This document shows, piece after piece, positions 51,608 to 61,499 of a DNA stretch of 64,000 bases (positions within the stretch are counted from its first letter, which is position 1; each line of letters begins with the position of its first letter). A program made the translations under genes and the position numbers. The stretch is from Croceibacterium sp. TMG7-5b_MA50 (GTDB lineage Bacteria > Pseudomonadota > Alphaproteobacteria > Sphingomonadales > Sphingomonadaceae): contig NZ_CP156082.1 in NCBI RefSeq assembly GCF_039830145.1, positions 2,684,001 through 2,748,000 of the forward strand, read 5' to 3'. The notes under the pieces were generated by a model. The model had not been told where the DNA came from. It did no database searches and saw only the letters and a list, made by a program, of their open reading frames with translations.

Positions 51608-54600
51608 ATGAAGGCATTGTCCGCCAGCGTTGACACCGGTGTCCGCTATCTTCTGGTGAGTGCTAGTGCCGGGGCGTGTGCCGTCGCGCTCTTGGCCGGC
51701 ACGGCGCAGGCACAGACGGTGCCGCCAGCTAATACCGCCGGCGAACAGCCGGATGGGTCCACAGTGCCCGCCGATCAGACGCTGGGCGACCAGGCGGACG
51801 CAGTGGCTCCGGACGAAGGGACTGGTAACGATATCGTCGTGACCGGCTATCGCGCATCGCTGCGCAACGCCATCGAACAGAAGCGTATCGCCAACGTGCA
51901 GGTGGATGCCATCACGGCGGAGGACATTGCCGACTTCCCCGACTCCAACCTTGCCGAATCGCTGCAGCGCCTGCCGGGCGTCTCGATCGACCGCGACAAT
52001 GGCGAAGGGCGTTCCATCTCCGTGCGTGGCCTGGGCGGCGACTTCAACCGAACCCGTCTGAACGGGCTGGAGGCGCTTGCGACTGCCGGGTCCAACGATG
52101 CCGGTACCAGCCCGAACAGAAGCCGCTCCTTCGACTACAACACCTTCGCCTCCGAACTGTTCAGCAGCCTCAAGGTGCAAAAGACCCCGTCGGCGGAGAC
52201 GGACGAGGGTTCGCTCGGTGCCAATATCGACCTCGAGACGGGCAAGCCGTTCGACTATTCCAGCGGCGCGCTGGCCCTGTCGGTGGAAGGCAACTACCAG
52301 CAGAACTCCAAGGAATTCTCGCCGCGCATCGCCGGCCTTGTGTCCAAGCGGTTCATGGACGGCGACATGGGCTTCCTGATCTCGGGTGCGTACAGCCAGT
52401 CGCGCAACGAACTGGACCAGTATCGTCGCGGCGTCGGCTCTTCCGACTACCTCTATCGTGGCGCGGACTTCGCCGGCAACGAGACACCGCAGCGCGGCGG
52501 CTTCGCCGCGCCGACCGGGACCAATCTGGGCACCGCGATCACCAATCCGGAGGTCATCAACCTGCAGACCGGCTCCAACGCCGCCGCGTATGCCAACCTG
52601 TTCCCCGGCGCGCCATTCAACACGCCCGGCCGGTTTGACGATTCGCAGGTCCGCATTCCGGCGCTTGGTGCGCTGGAGCAGCAGAATGTGGAATATGAGC
52701 GGCTGGGCGTCACCGCGGCCTATCAATGGCAGGTCAGCGACCGCACCCGGCTGACGGTGGATGGCGTCTACTCCCGGTTTGAGAATACCAGCCGCTACAA
52801 TCAGGTGTCGTCCGTCGGCCTCAACCGCAACAACACCAACGCGGCCTTCAACACGGCGGGCAACAACCTGACCCCCTCCGCCGCGCGTGCGCTTTATCCA
52901 GGCCAGTGCGTGCCGGCGACGGAAACCGACCTCACGCCGGCGGTGGATTGCGGGCAGCAACTCTACGGCACGACGCCCGCCTTTGCGACCTCGTTGAATG
53001 CGGCCGGCCAACTGGTGCCATCGGTACTGGCCCCATCGGCCATCGTTCCGGGTGCCGTGGCGGCGAATAACCCCGCCGACGCCAACATCTTCTCCACCAA
53101 TCCCAACAACCTCGACCCGTACGACTATTACAACAATCCGGGTTCCGTCGGGTACATCCCGTCCAGCAATCGGCTGGCGTTCCGCGGGCAGCTGATCGGC
53201 CGTCCGGCGGTGAAGGTGCTTGAATCGGAGGTCAATAACGGCGTCGCCGAATACCTGGTGCTGCAGAATGTGGATTTCCGGTCCGCGCAGGACCAGAACA
53301 GCTACACCACCGAATTCCGGCAGGTGTCGGGCAACATCCAGCACGAATTCTCCGACCGACTGCGCGCGCAGGTGATCTACGGCGAATCCAAGTCGACCAA
53401 CCGGTCGCAGGGTCTGCTGGTGGAATTCAACCGCATGGATAGCCCCGGCCGGTTCGTCTATGACGAGCGGGAGGGCGGCGACATGCCGGTGATCGATTTC
53501 GGTTTCGATGCCGCCGATCCGAACAACTGGGATACGGTGAAGGGCTTCTCCGCGATCCGCAACTACACCCGCGACACCACCAACAAGCTGTCCACCGGCC
53601 GGCTCGACCTGACCTACGATCTGGACGACATCTTCGTGTTGAAGGGTGGCATCACCCAGCGCAAGTACAGCTTCTTCACCGATCAGTACGAGCGGGTGAA
53701 CGACCTGCTCAATCCCACGCTGAAGGAAGCGGGGGTGAACGTCGCCGACGTATCGGAGACCGTCCAGTTTGGTCAGGGCCTGAACGTGCCGGAAGGCACG
53801 GTGACGGAATTCGTCGTCCCCTCGATCGAGGCGTTTGACGAACTGTTCGATTTCACCTGCAATTGCGTGAACGAATGGGGCGACTGGCGCATCACGCGCA
53901 AGCGCAACCGCACGGCTAGCTTCGGCGTCGACGAGACGGATACCGGCGCCTACCTGCAGCTGGACTGGGATACCGAGCTGCTGGGCCAGCCATGGCGCGG
54001 CAATATCGGCCTGCGCGTCATGCGGACGGAAGTGGAATCGCAGGGCGAGACCACGGCCGGGCGCCCGATCATCGGGCGCAACGACTACACCGACTGGCTG
54101 CCGTCGCTGAACTTCGTGTACGAGCCGGTGAATGACCTGATCGTCCGCTTCGGCGCGTCCAAGGTGATGGCGCGGCCGCTGCTGGGCAATCTGTCACCGT
54201 CCATCTCGTCGATCTCCGTCCCCAACAATGGCGACAATACCGGCGGCTCGCTGACCATCGGCAATCCGCAGCTCGCGCCGTTCCGGGCCACGAATTACGA
54301 CCTCAGCGTGGAATGGTACTTCGCGCCGGGCGGCCTGTTCTCCGTCGCGCTGTTCAACAAGGATATCGGCAGCTTCCCGCAAACGGTGAATTTCGAGGCG
54401 CAGCTGTCGCAGTTCGCCGACGCCGCGACGATCCAGGCGATCCGGGCGCAGTTCAACAACCCGTTCCAGTTGGCCTACATCGATGCCAACAATCCGTTCG
54501 TGGCGCGGCAATTCCGCGATGCGCCGGGTGGTTACCTGCGCGGCATCGAGGTCAATTTCCAGACCGACCTCACCTTCCTGCCGGGCCTCCTCAGCAACCT

Positions 54601-55105
54601 CGGTGTGCAGCTGAACGGCACCTACATCGACAGCGAGCTGACCTACATCCTCGACCCCGGCACCGCGACGATCCCGCAGACGGTGGATCAGGCGCCGTTC
54701 CTGGGCGTGTCGCCCAAGGCGGTGAACGGCACGCTGTATTACGAGACGGAGCGGATGCGCCTGCGCGTGTCGGGCGCCTACCGTGAAGGCTACAGCACCA
54801 CCTATCCGCTGGCGGCGGGCAGTTGCGCGCCGGGCATCACCACTAGCCCGCTGCCGGCCAGCCCGAACGGGGCAGTCAGCTATTGCGGCAGCCCGCTGAT
54901 CAACGACTTCGTGACCAGCGCGTCCACCTTCAACCTGGACGCCGCAGCCAGCTTCAACGTGACCGAATATCTGTCGATCACGGCGGAGGGGCTGAACCTG
55001 ACCAACCAGACCAGCAACCGCTTCGCGTACCAGGGCAATCCGGTAGTGTCGCAATACGCCAGTTCCGGGCCGATCTACCGCGTGGGCGCCCGGGTCCGGT
55101 TCTGA
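51608..55105 (+). CDS. TonB-dependent receptor heading the second pectin operon
   Basis: An 1165-residue outer-membrane transporter. The signal peptide reaches about residue 36 (TAQAQ). A TonB-box-like NDIVVTGYRASLRNA lies near 76. The plug signature FPDSNLAESLQRLPGVSI and ISVRGLGGDFNRTRLNG is followed by a large barrel ending in GARVRF. It probably imports rhamnogalacturonan or oligogalacturonide fragments made by the enzymes downstream. GGGAGAAGG precedes the ATG. A perfect 12-base palindrome GACACCGGTGTC (51632-51643) falls within codons 9-12 and matches the regulator core sequence. Confidence 0.9.
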   Translation: MKALSASVDTGVRYLLVSASAGACAVALLAGTAQAQTVPPANTAGEQPDGSTVPADQTLGDQADAVAPDEGTGNDIVVTGYRASLRNAIEQKRIANVQVDAITAEDIADFPDSNLAESLQRLPGVSIDRDNGEGRSISVRGLGGDFNRTRLNGLEALATAGSNDAGTSPNRSRSFDYNTFASELFSSLKVQKTPSAETDEGSLGANIDLETGKPFDYSSGALALSVEGNYQQNSKEFSPRIAGLVSKRFMDGDMGFLISGAYSQSRNELDQYRRGVGSSDYLYRGADFAGNETPQRGGFAAPTGTNLGTAITNPEVINLQTGSNAAAYANLFPGAPFNTPGRFDDSQVRIPALGALEQQNVEYERLGVTAAYQWQVSDRTRLTVDGVYSRFENTSRYNQVSSVGLNRNNTNAAFNTAGNNLTPSAARALYPGQCVPATETDLTPAVDCGQQLYGTTPAFATSLNAAGQLVPSVLAPSAIVPGAVAANNPADANIFSTNPNNLDPYDYYNNPGSVGYIPSSNRLAFRGQLIGRPAVKVLESEVNNGVAEYLVLQNVDFRSAQDQNSYTTEFRQVSGNIQHEFSDRLRAQVIYGESKSTNRSQGLLVEFNRMDSPGRFVYDEREGGDMPVIDFGFDAADPNNWDTVKGFSAIRNYTRDTTNKLSTGRLDLTYDLDDIFVLKGGITQRKYSFFTDQYERVNDLLNPTLKEAGVNVADVSETVQFGQGLNVPEGTVTEFVVPSIEAFDELFDFTCNCVNEWGDWRITRKRNRTASFGVDETDTGAYLQLDWDTELLGQPWRGNIGLRVMRTEVESQGETTAGRPIIGRNDYTDWLPSLNFVYEPVNDLIVRFGASKVMARPLLGNLSPSISSISVPNNGDNTGGSLTIGNPQLAPFRATNYDLSVEWYFAPGGLFSVALFNKDIGSFPQTVNFEAQLSQFADAATIQAIRAQFNNPFQLAYIDANNPFVARQFRDAPGGYLRGIEVNFQTDLTFLPGLLSNLGVQLNGTYIDSELTYILDPGTATIPQTVDQAPFLGVSPKAVNGTLYYETERMRLRVSGAYREGYSTTYPLAAGSCAPGITTSPLPASPNGAVSYCGSPLINDFVTSASTFNLDAAASFNVTEYLSITAEGLNLTNQTSNRFAYQGNPVVSQYASSGPIYRVGARVRF
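51631..51643. promoter_or_regulatory. operator-like palindrome inside the receptor coding start
   Basis: TGACACCGGTGTC combines both orientations of the CGGTGTCA core. It is 23 bases after the start codon, within sequence coding for the signal peptide. It may be a second repressor site or chance codon usage. Confidence 0.4.
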
Positions 55106-55150
55106 CACGCTTCGTGCCGGTGGCAGGTCCCCGCCAGCGGCAATCCTCGC

Positions 55151-55180
55151 GCCGGCGGCCATCGTGCCGCCGGCGGCTTT
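55151..55180 (+). terminator. hairpin between receptor and GH2 genes
   Basis: GCCGGCGGC pairs perfectly with GCCGCCGGC around CATCGT and is followed by GGCTTT. It lies 19 bases before the GH2 start. It could terminate part of the receptor transcripts, giving more receptor than enzyme, or protect the receptor mRNA 3' end. Confidence 0.55.
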
Positions 55181-55199
55181 CCCCGACTGGAGATCACCG

Positions 55200-58100
55200 A
55201 TGACCGGCACCCTGCCGATCACCCGCCGCGGCTTCGTCGCCGGCAGCGCCGGCGTGCTGGCCGCCGCGGGCCTGCCGTTCATTCCCAGCGTCCATGCCGC
55301 GCCGTTGCTGGCGGATGTGCCCGATACCGGCTGGCAGCTGTGGCTGGATCGGGATGCATCGTGGGAGCAGGACCGGATCTGGTTGCCGGCCGATGTCGAT
55401 CTCGCCGCCTTGCCGCGCAATGCGCCGACCGGCGGGTGGGGCGCGCTGGGCAGCGTGGCGGCGAACACCGTGTCGCTGCCGACCACGGTGGAGGAGCATC
55501 ACTGGGGTGTTGCCGGCCTGCGCTCATACACCGCCGACGAATACCGCTATGCGGAGGATGACAGCGTCCCGCAGAACGGCGCGTATCGCGGCGTGTCCTG
55601 GTGGTGGCGTGACATCGACATTCCGGCGGAAGCGGCCGGGCGCCGGGTGGTGCTCAATATCCGCGGCGCGCGCCTTCGGGCGGAGGTGTTCCTGAACCGG
55701 CAACTCGTCGGCTATTCTATCATGAGCGAGCTACCGATCCATTGCGACCTGACGGCGGCGATGCGCCCGGGCGCCGCAAACCAGCTCGCCATCCGCATCA
55801 CCAACCCCGGCGGGCGGTATGACTGGCGCGATTCCACCACCATGATGTGGGGCGCGGCCAAGCTGTTCGCCTCTCACGGGTTCGGCGGGATCGATCGCGG
55901 CATGACGTTGAGCGTGCATCCCATGGATGCGCGCATCGCCGATGCCTGGGTGTTCAACACGCCCGATCCCCGCGTGGTGACGGCGCACATGGAAATCGCC
56001 TTCACCACCCCGCCTGCGAACATCGATGGGCTGCGCAGCCGTGCCACGCTTGCCCTGCTGGACAGCGCCGGCACGGAATTGCCGGCGCAGGTGACGCTGG
56101 AGAGCCTGACGCTCACTGGCAATGTCGCCACCGCCGTGTTCCGCCTGGCCAAGCCTGACGCCAGGCTATGGACGCTGGCCGACCCGGTCGTGCACCGCCT
56201 GCGCTTCGGCTGGGGCGATGACACGCGGTTGGCCGAATTCGGCTTCCGCTGGATCGGCATCGACGGCGTGGGCACCGATGCGATGCTGCGGCTGAATGGC
56301 GAGCGGGTGAAGCTCTATTCCGCGATCTCGTGGGGTTACTGGGGCTTCAACGGCCTGTGGCCCACGCCGGAGCTGGCGGAGCGGGAGGTGACGTCGGCCA
56401 AGGCGCTCGGCCTCAACTGCCTCCACTTTCACCGCAACGTGGGCAAGGAGGAGGTGTTCGCCGCGCAGGACCGCATGGGCCTGCTGCGGGTGATGGAGCC
56501 GGGCGGCGGGCGCCACGCCGTCGGCCGGGATCGCGCCGCGGGGGAGGAGCTGTCCTACGCCGACCGCTTCAGCGTGGAGTTCATGGTGGCCAAGTGCGTC
56601 GCCATGGCCCGCACCTTCCGCTCCCGCCCCAGCCTCGTTCATTACACGCTGCAGAACGAGATCGGCGCGAACCTCGCCAACCCCGATGTTGAACGCGTGC
56701 TGCGCGCGATCCATGCCGCCGATCCCAGCCGTTGCGTCATCCTGAACGACGGCTTCGTGGAACGCGGCGCGGCCCAGGCCATGCTGCTGCCCTACAGCGA
56801 CCACCTCTACCGTTCCGACGTGGAGCAGCACGGCGGCTGGTGGGTCAATCACCAGGGCGCGGGCGACCAATGGTACGACAAGTTCTACCAGGGGCCGGAC
56901 AATTACATCCACCGTCAGACCGGCAAGCCGTTCATCGTCGAGTTCGGCGAGATGCAGGGCTGCGCCGTCGCCGACAATCATGCCGCCATGGTGCGCGAGC
57001 TGGAGGAGCACGGGCAGAGCTACGATCTGGCCGACCACCAGGCGATCCTGCAGCGCACCGGCGCGTTCCTGGATCAATGGGGCTTCCGCCAGGCCTTCCC
57101 GACGGATGACGCCTTCTACCTGTCGGTCGGGACCAAGGTGTATGATGCGTGGGAGAACTACCACGAGAACATCCGTATCGGCGACAGCGTGGATATCGCT
57201 GCGATCAGCGGGTGGGAGACGACCGCGATCGAGAACCATTCGGGCATCGTCGACAATCTACGCGGCTTCAAGGCCGATCCGGAGATCGTCCGCCGCAGCC
57301 TGCTGCCGCTGCGCCCATGTGCGAAACAGCGGCGGCTGGTCTACGATGCGGGCGAGGCGGCCGAGCTGGACCTGTATCTGTTCAACGACACCAACCGCCC
57401 CGCACCCGGCGAACTGGTGCTGAGCGTGCTGGCCCCCGGCGGGCAGGAGCAATCGGTCGCGCGCTGGCCGGTGCCGGCGCATCAGCTCGACGTGTTCTCG
57501 CAATTGGTGGCGGCCGGGGTGAAGCTGCCGGCGTTCGATCGGCCCGGCACCTGGCAGGTGCGCTTCGCCCATTCGGGCGCGCGTGATGCGGTGTTCACCC
57601 GCGACCTGCTGGTGGTGCCGCCCGCGGCGCCGGTCTCGCGGCCGCTGCGCATCGCCGCGTCCGGCATCGCGCGATCGGTACAGCGGCAACTGGCGCAATT
57701 GCCGGGCGTCACGCTCGAACCGTTCCGCGCCGGCGCCACTTACGACGGGATCATCGCATCCGGCCTCAGCGCGGACGAGATCACCCGCCGCCAGGTGGGC
57801 GAACAGACCGGGCTGGAAGCGCGCCCACCCGGAGAGGAGGCGGTGACCCTGCGCGGCCAGATACCGGATGCCGTGCTGGCGGCGGTGCGCGCCGGCACGC
57901 CGCTGTTCGCACTGGTGCCGGAAGATGGGCTTGCCGAAGGTGTCGCGCGGCAGCTCGCCGTGCTGGGCCTGTTCGACTATCACGGGCAGGTCGGCACCTT
58001 GCGTGCTCCGTGGATGGGCAACTGGAATTACCTGCGCGCGCATCCTTTGTTCGCCGGCATCCCGGTCGATTGCGCCACCAGCGTGTACCATCAGGTGGAA

Positions 58101-58316
58101 GGGCAGCCGTCCAACGGCCTGCTCGTCACCGGCGAGGGCCTGGAGATCATCGCCGGCTACAGCCGCGACCATGACCGGTTCAACGGCGCGGCCACGCTGA
58201 TCGCGCAAAAGCAGGGCATGCGGGTGGCGGTGCACCGTCTGCCCGACATGGTGGCGCCGCTGCAACGGCGGCTCTACGCCAATGCCGTGCGTTGGCTTGC
58301 GGGAGAGAATGCATGA
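55200..58316 (+). CDS. GH2-family glycoside hydrolase, Tat-exported
   Basis: A 1038-residue enzyme with a Tat signal (ITRRGFVAGSAGVLAAAG). A jelly-roll sugar-binding domain (about 40-205, with RGVSWWWRDIDIP and GARLRAEVFLNRQLVGY) is followed by an Ig-like domain and a TIM barrel. The barrel has the acid/base Glu in LQNEIG near residue 487 and the nucleophile Glu in FIVEFGEMQG near 581. Further beta domains are at the C-terminus. Family members are beta-galactosidases, glucuronidases and galacturonidases. In this operon a role on rhamnogalacturonan side chains or uronides is likely, but substrate is unproven. GGAG lies eight bases before the ATG. Its stop overlaps the next gene (ATGA). Confidence 0.82.
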   Translation: MTGTLPITRRGFVAGSAGVLAAAGLPFIPSVHAAPLLADVPDTGWQLWLDRDASWEQDRIWLPADVDLAALPRNAPTGGWGALGSVAANTVSLPTTVEEHHWGVAGLRSYTADEYRYAEDDSVPQNGAYRGVSWWWRDIDIPAEAAGRRVVLNIRGARLRAEVFLNRQLVGYSIMSELPIHCDLTAAMRPGAANQLAIRITNPGGRYDWRDSTTMMWGAAKLFASHGFGGIDRGMTLSVHPMDARIADAWVFNTPDPRVVTAHMEIAFTTPPANIDGLRSRATLALLDSAGTELPAQVTLESLTLTGNVATAVFRLAKPDARLWTLADPVVHRLRFGWGDDTRLAEFGFRWIGIDGVGTDAMLRLNGERVKLYSAISWGYWGFNGLWPTPELAEREVTSAKALGLNCLHFHRNVGKEEVFAAQDRMGLLRVMEPGGGRHAVGRDRAAGEELSYADRFSVEFMVAKCVAMARTFRSRPSLVHYTLQNEIGANLANPDVERVLRAIHAADPSRCVILNDGFVERGAAQAMLLPYSDHLYRSDVEQHGGWWVNHQGAGDQWYDKFYQGPDNYIHRQTGKPFIVEFGEMQGCAVADNHAAMVRELEEHGQSYDLADHQAILQRTGAFLDQWGFRQAFPTDDAFYLSVGTKVYDAWENYHENIRIGDSVDIAAISGWETTAIENHSGIVDNLRGFKADPEIVRRSLLPLRPCAKQRRLVYDAGEAAELDLYLFNDTNRPAPGELVLSVLAPGGQEQSVARWPVPAHQLDVFSQLVAAGVKLPAFDRPGTWQVRFAHSGARDAVFTRDLLVVPPAAPVSRPLRIAASGIARSVQRQLAQLPGVTLEPFRAGATYDGIIASGLSADEITRRQVGEQTGLEARPPGEEAVTLRGQIPDAVLAAVRAGTPLFALVPEDGLAEGVARQLAVLGLFDYHGQVGTLRAPWMGNWNYLRAHPLFAGIPVDCATSVYHQVEGQPSNGLLVTGEGLEIIAGYSRDHDRFNGAATLIAQKQGMRVAVHRLPDMVAPLQRRLYANAVRWLAGENA

Positions 58317-59308
58317 GGATGGTGGCACGTTGGTGCGCCGCACTGCTGCTGATCGCCGGGTGGCCGACCGCGGCGCAGGTGGTACTGGACGTTTCGGCGG
58401 AGGCGCCCGGTGCCCAGCGCAGCGTGCAGGCGGCGATCGACGCGCTGCCGGCGGAGGGCGGGACCATCCGCATCGCGCCCGGCACCTGGCGCGAGAAGCT
58501 GACCATCGCCAAAAACGGCGTCACCCTGATCGGCATGGGGCGCCGGCCGGAAGACACGGTGCTGGTCTATGGCGACAGCAGCATCAGCGCGGGCGGCACG
58601 GGCAAGTCCGCCTCCATCACCGCCAGCGGCGATGACCTGGCGGTCGGCAACCTCACGATCCAGAACGACTGGTGGCTCGACCCGGCCCATCCGCCATCGC
58701 AGGCGGTGGCGCTGCTGCTGACGGGCGACCGCGCCGTGCTGCACCGGGTGCGGCTGCTGGGCCATCAGGACACCCTGTATGCCAACAAGGGGCAGGGCGG
58801 CCGCATGTCCCGGCAATACTTCTTCGACTGCTATGTCGAAGGGCATGTCGACTTCATCTTCGGCAATGCCAACGCCTATTGGGAGAACTGCCGCATCCAC
58901 GGCCTCGCCGGGGCGGAGGTGATGATCACCGCGCAAAGCCGCAACGCGGCGGATGAGGACAGCGCCTATGTCTTCGACCGCGCCACGATCACCGCCGATC
59001 CCGCCGCCGGGCAGATCTGGTACGGCCGTCCATGGCGCGATTATTCGCGGGTGATCTTCCTCGACACACTGGTCGATGCGAACCTGCACCCGGACGGCTG
59101 GCGCGAATGGACGCCGGGCACCACCAACAAGCTGCCGACCACCTGGTACGCCGAGCACGCGACCGCCGGGCGCGGCGCCTCCCCCGCTACACGGGCACCC
59201 ACCTCGCACCAGCTGACGGCGGAAGAGGCGGAGCCCTGGCGGCTGGAATCCTTCTTCGATGGTGACACCGGCTGGATCCGCGCCGGGTTGGAAAGGCTTC
59301 GCCAATGA
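58313..59308 (+). CDS. pectin methylesterase (CE8)
   Basis: A 331-residue secreted esterase that demethylates homogalacturonan, making it a better substrate for pectate lyases. After a signal peptide (VARWCAALLLIAGWPTAA) comes the parallel beta-helix. Catalytic-site motifs are RLLGHQDTLYANKGQ near residue 144, YFFDCYVEGHVDFIFGNANAYW near 168 (both Asp residues), and the substrate-binding YGRPWRDYSRVIFLDT near 240. GGGAG precedes the ATG by seven bases. It overlaps both neighbours by four bases (ATGA), so the three enzymes are made from one message. Confidence 0.92.
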   Translation: MRMVARWCAALLLIAGWPTAAQVVLDVSAEAPGAQRSVQAAIDALPAEGGTIRIAPGTWREKLTIAKNGVTLIGMGRRPEDTVLVYGDSSISAGGTGKSASITASGDDLAVGNLTIQNDWWLDPAHPPSQAVALLLTGDRAVLHRVRLLGHQDTLYANKGQGGRMSRQYFFDCYVEGHVDFIFGNANAYWENCRIHGLAGAEVMITAQSRNAADEDSAYVFDRATITADPAAGQIWYGRPWRDYSRVIFLDTLVDANLHPDGWREWTPGTTNKLPTTWYAEHATAGRGASPATRAPTSHQLTAEEAEPWRLESFFDGDTGWIRAGLERLRQ

Positions 59309-60147
59309 TGCTGCGCCCTCTGCTTGCCGGCCTGCTGCTGGCCTGTTCCGGAGCGGCAATGGCGCAGGAGGCGGCGCCGGTCGCACGGGAGTTTCCGCGC
59401 GACATCCGACCCGCCAAGATCATCCTGGTCGGCGATTCCACCACCGCCGTCGTGGGTGGCTGGGGGCCGAGCTTCTGCGAACGGCACGTCACCTCCTTCG
59501 CCGCCTGCCTGAACCTGGCGCGCGGCGGCCGGTCCAGCCGCACCTACATGCAGGAACGCTCGTGGGAGCTGGCCCTGAACGAGGCGCGGGTGCCCGGATA
59601 CGACAAGGTCTGGGTGCTGATCCAGTTCGGCCACAACGACCAGCCGGGCAAGACCCGTTCCACCGAATTGGCGCAGGAGTTTCCGGGCTACATCCGCCGC
59701 TATGTGGAGGATGCGCGCCGCGCGGGTGCGATCCCTGTGTTGGTGACGCCGCTGACCCGCCGCATCTTCGAGGGCGGCCAATTGCAGAACGACCTCGCCC
59801 CGTGGGCGGAGGCGGTGCGCCGCGTGGCGGCGGAGACGGACACGCCGCTGGTCGATCTCAACGCCGCCAGTTCCGCGGCGGTGCAGCAGATGGGGGAGGC
59901 GGCGGCGGACCGCTTTGCGCAATTGCCGCCCGGCTCCACGCCGACCGGCACTGCACCCGCCCCCGCCACCGCTGCCGCGACGGAGGTGGACGACCTGCCG
60001 ACTGCCGTGCCGCGCCTGTCGTTCGATCGTACGCATCTGGGCCGCGAAGGCGCCGACTACTTCGCCGTCATGATGGCGAAGCTGCTGGCGACAACCGTCC
60101 CGGCCATGCGCCCGCTGCTGATCCTCGACCCTGAACCGGAGGGCTGA
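59305..60147 (+). CDS. rhamnogalacturonan acetylesterase-like SGNH hydrolase (CE12)
   Basis: A 280-residue exported SGNH enzyme. The signal peptide ends near AMAQ. The nucleophile Ser is residue 45 in VGDSTTAVVGGWGP, the oxyanion Gly is in ARGGRSSRTYMQE and the Asn in QFGHNDQPGK near 112. The Asp-His pair is in DRTHLGREGADYF near 246. This is the block order of CE12 rhamnogalacturonan acetylesterases that deacetylate RG-I. An Ala/Pro/Thr-rich loop (about 210-228) is an insertion. The start is ATG at 59305, immediately followed by another ATG, and it overlaps the methylesterase stop by four bases. Confidence 0.88.
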   Translation: MMLRPLLAGLLLACSGAAMAQEAAPVAREFPRDIRPAKIILVGDSTTAVVGGWGPSFCERHVTSFAACLNLARGGRSSRTYMQERSWELALNEARVPGYDKVWVLIQFGHNDQPGKTRSTELAQEFPGYIRRYVEDARRAGAIPVLVTPLTRRIFEGGQLQNDLAPWAEAVRRVAAETDTPLVDLNAASSAAVQQMGEAAADRFAQLPPGSTPTGTAPAPATAAATEVDDLPTAVPRLSFDRTHLGREGADYFAVMMAKLLATTVPAMRPLLILDPEPEG

Positions 60148-60148
60148 C

Positions 60149-61450
60149 ATGCGCCACCTCACCCCATTCGCTTTGCTGCTGGCCGCTGCCGCCATGCCCG
60201 TCACCGCCGCCGTGGTTGGCACCACCGTGCCGCCCAAGTCGCTCGATGCCGCGCAGATCCGCGCCGCGCTGCCCGCCGGGCCGGCGCGGGCGACATGGCT
60301 CGCCTGGCTGCAGCAGTCCGAACAGGCGATGGTGCTGGACAAGGCGGTGCTGGAGGCGGAGCGGGCCGCGCTGCGCAAGACCGGGCGGCCGATCCCCGAT
60401 CCGGCGCCGGAGGGGGACAGCGCCGCCAGCGCGCCGCTCGATCGGGATGCGGCATGGTATGCCGGGGCGGAGGCACGCGCCGTCGCCGACAACATCGTCA
60501 GCTTCCAGACGCCGTCCGGCGGCTGGGGCAAGAACCAGGATCGCAGCGGCCCACCCCGTGTGCCGGGTCAGGGCTGGATCGTGCATGACGGGAAGGGCGG
60601 CCCGTATCTGGCGCAGGACGGCGCCGGCGGGTGGAGTTTTGTCGGCACGCTCGACAACGATGCCACCATCACCGAATTGCGCTTCCTCGCCCGCGTGCAG
60701 GCGGCGCTGCCCGGCGCACCGGGGGAGGCCTATCGCCGATCCTTCCTGAAAGGGGTGCGCTACGTCCTGCGGGCCGAACTTCCGGGTGGCGGCTGGCCGC
60801 AGACCTGGCCGTTGCAGGGCCTGTATCACGACGCGCTGACGCTGAACGACAACCTGCTGGTGAACGCCGCCACCCTGCTGCAGGAGGTGGGACGCGGGGC
60901 CGAGCCCTACGCCTTCGTGCCGGCGGACCTGCGCGTCGATTCCGCGGCGGCTGCGGCGCGTGCGGTGGATGTGCTGCTGGCGACGCAGGTGCAGGTGGCG
61001 GGGCAGCCGACCATCTGGGCGCAGCAATACGACCCGCTGACCCGCCAGCCCATCGCCGCGCGCAACTTCGAACCCGTCGCGCTCTCCACCGGGGAAAGCG
61101 CCAACGTGCTGTCGTTCCTAATGCGGCAGGACCGCAGCGATCCGCGCATCGCCCGGTCGGTTGAGGCGGCGACCCGCTGGTTTGCCGATCATGCGCTGAC
61201 TGACGTGGCATGGCGCGATGCGGGTGAAGGGCGCGGGCGTATGCTGGTGGCGGAACAGGGCGCCGGGCCATTGTGGGCGCGGTTCTACGACACCGCTACG
61301 GGTCGGCCGATCTTCGGCGACCGTGACCTCACCATCCATGACGACGTGGGGGAGATCAGCCTGGAACGGCGCAACGGCTATAGCTGGTTCAACACCAGCG
61401 GGACCAATGTCGCCCGCGCGCACGAACGCTGGGCCGCTGCCCGGCCCTAG
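60149..61450 (+). CDS. pectate lyase, PL10 family
   Basis: A 433-residue secreted polygalacturonate lyase with a signal peptide ending near PVTAA. The alpha/alpha-toroid fold of PL10 is marked by [20 protein letters not shown] near residue 112, [20 protein letters not shown] near 155, and [23 protein letters not shown] near 210, where Asp and Asn residues support calcium and substrate binding. The C-terminus [20 protein letters not shown] is conserved in the family. It is one base after the previous stop, thus the last gene of the pectin operon. It complements the PL1-like lyase at 29980 with a different fold. Confidence 0.92.
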   Translation: MRHLTPFALLLAAAAMPVTAAVVGTTVPPKSLDAAQIRAALPAGPARATWLAWLQQSEQAMVLDKAVLEAERAALRKTGRPIPDPAPEGDSAASAPLDRDAAWYAGAEARAVADNIVSFQTPSGGWGKNQDRSGPPRVPGQGWIVHDGKGGPYLAQDGAGGWSFVGTLDNDATITELRFLARVQAALPGAPGEAYRRSFLKGVRYVLRAELPGGGWPQTWPLQGLYHDALTLNDNLLVNAATLLQEVGRGAEPYAFVPADLRVDSAAAAARAVDVLLATQVQVAGQPTIWAQQYDPLTRQPIAARNFEPVALSTGESANVLSFLMRQDRSDPRIARSVEAATRWFADHALTDVAWRDAGEGRGRMLVAEQGAGPLWARFYDTATGRPIFGDRDLTIHDDVGEISLERRNGYSWFNTSGTNVARAHERWAAARP

Positions 61451-61499
61451 CGGCATGACCCGCAGCCACCCATATCTCCCGCAAAGGAGACATGCCGCC

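Noticed and set aside
51575-53344. Long minus-strand frame opposite the TonB receptor
   Set aside because: Antisense of a well-supported receptor; no ribosome site or domain.
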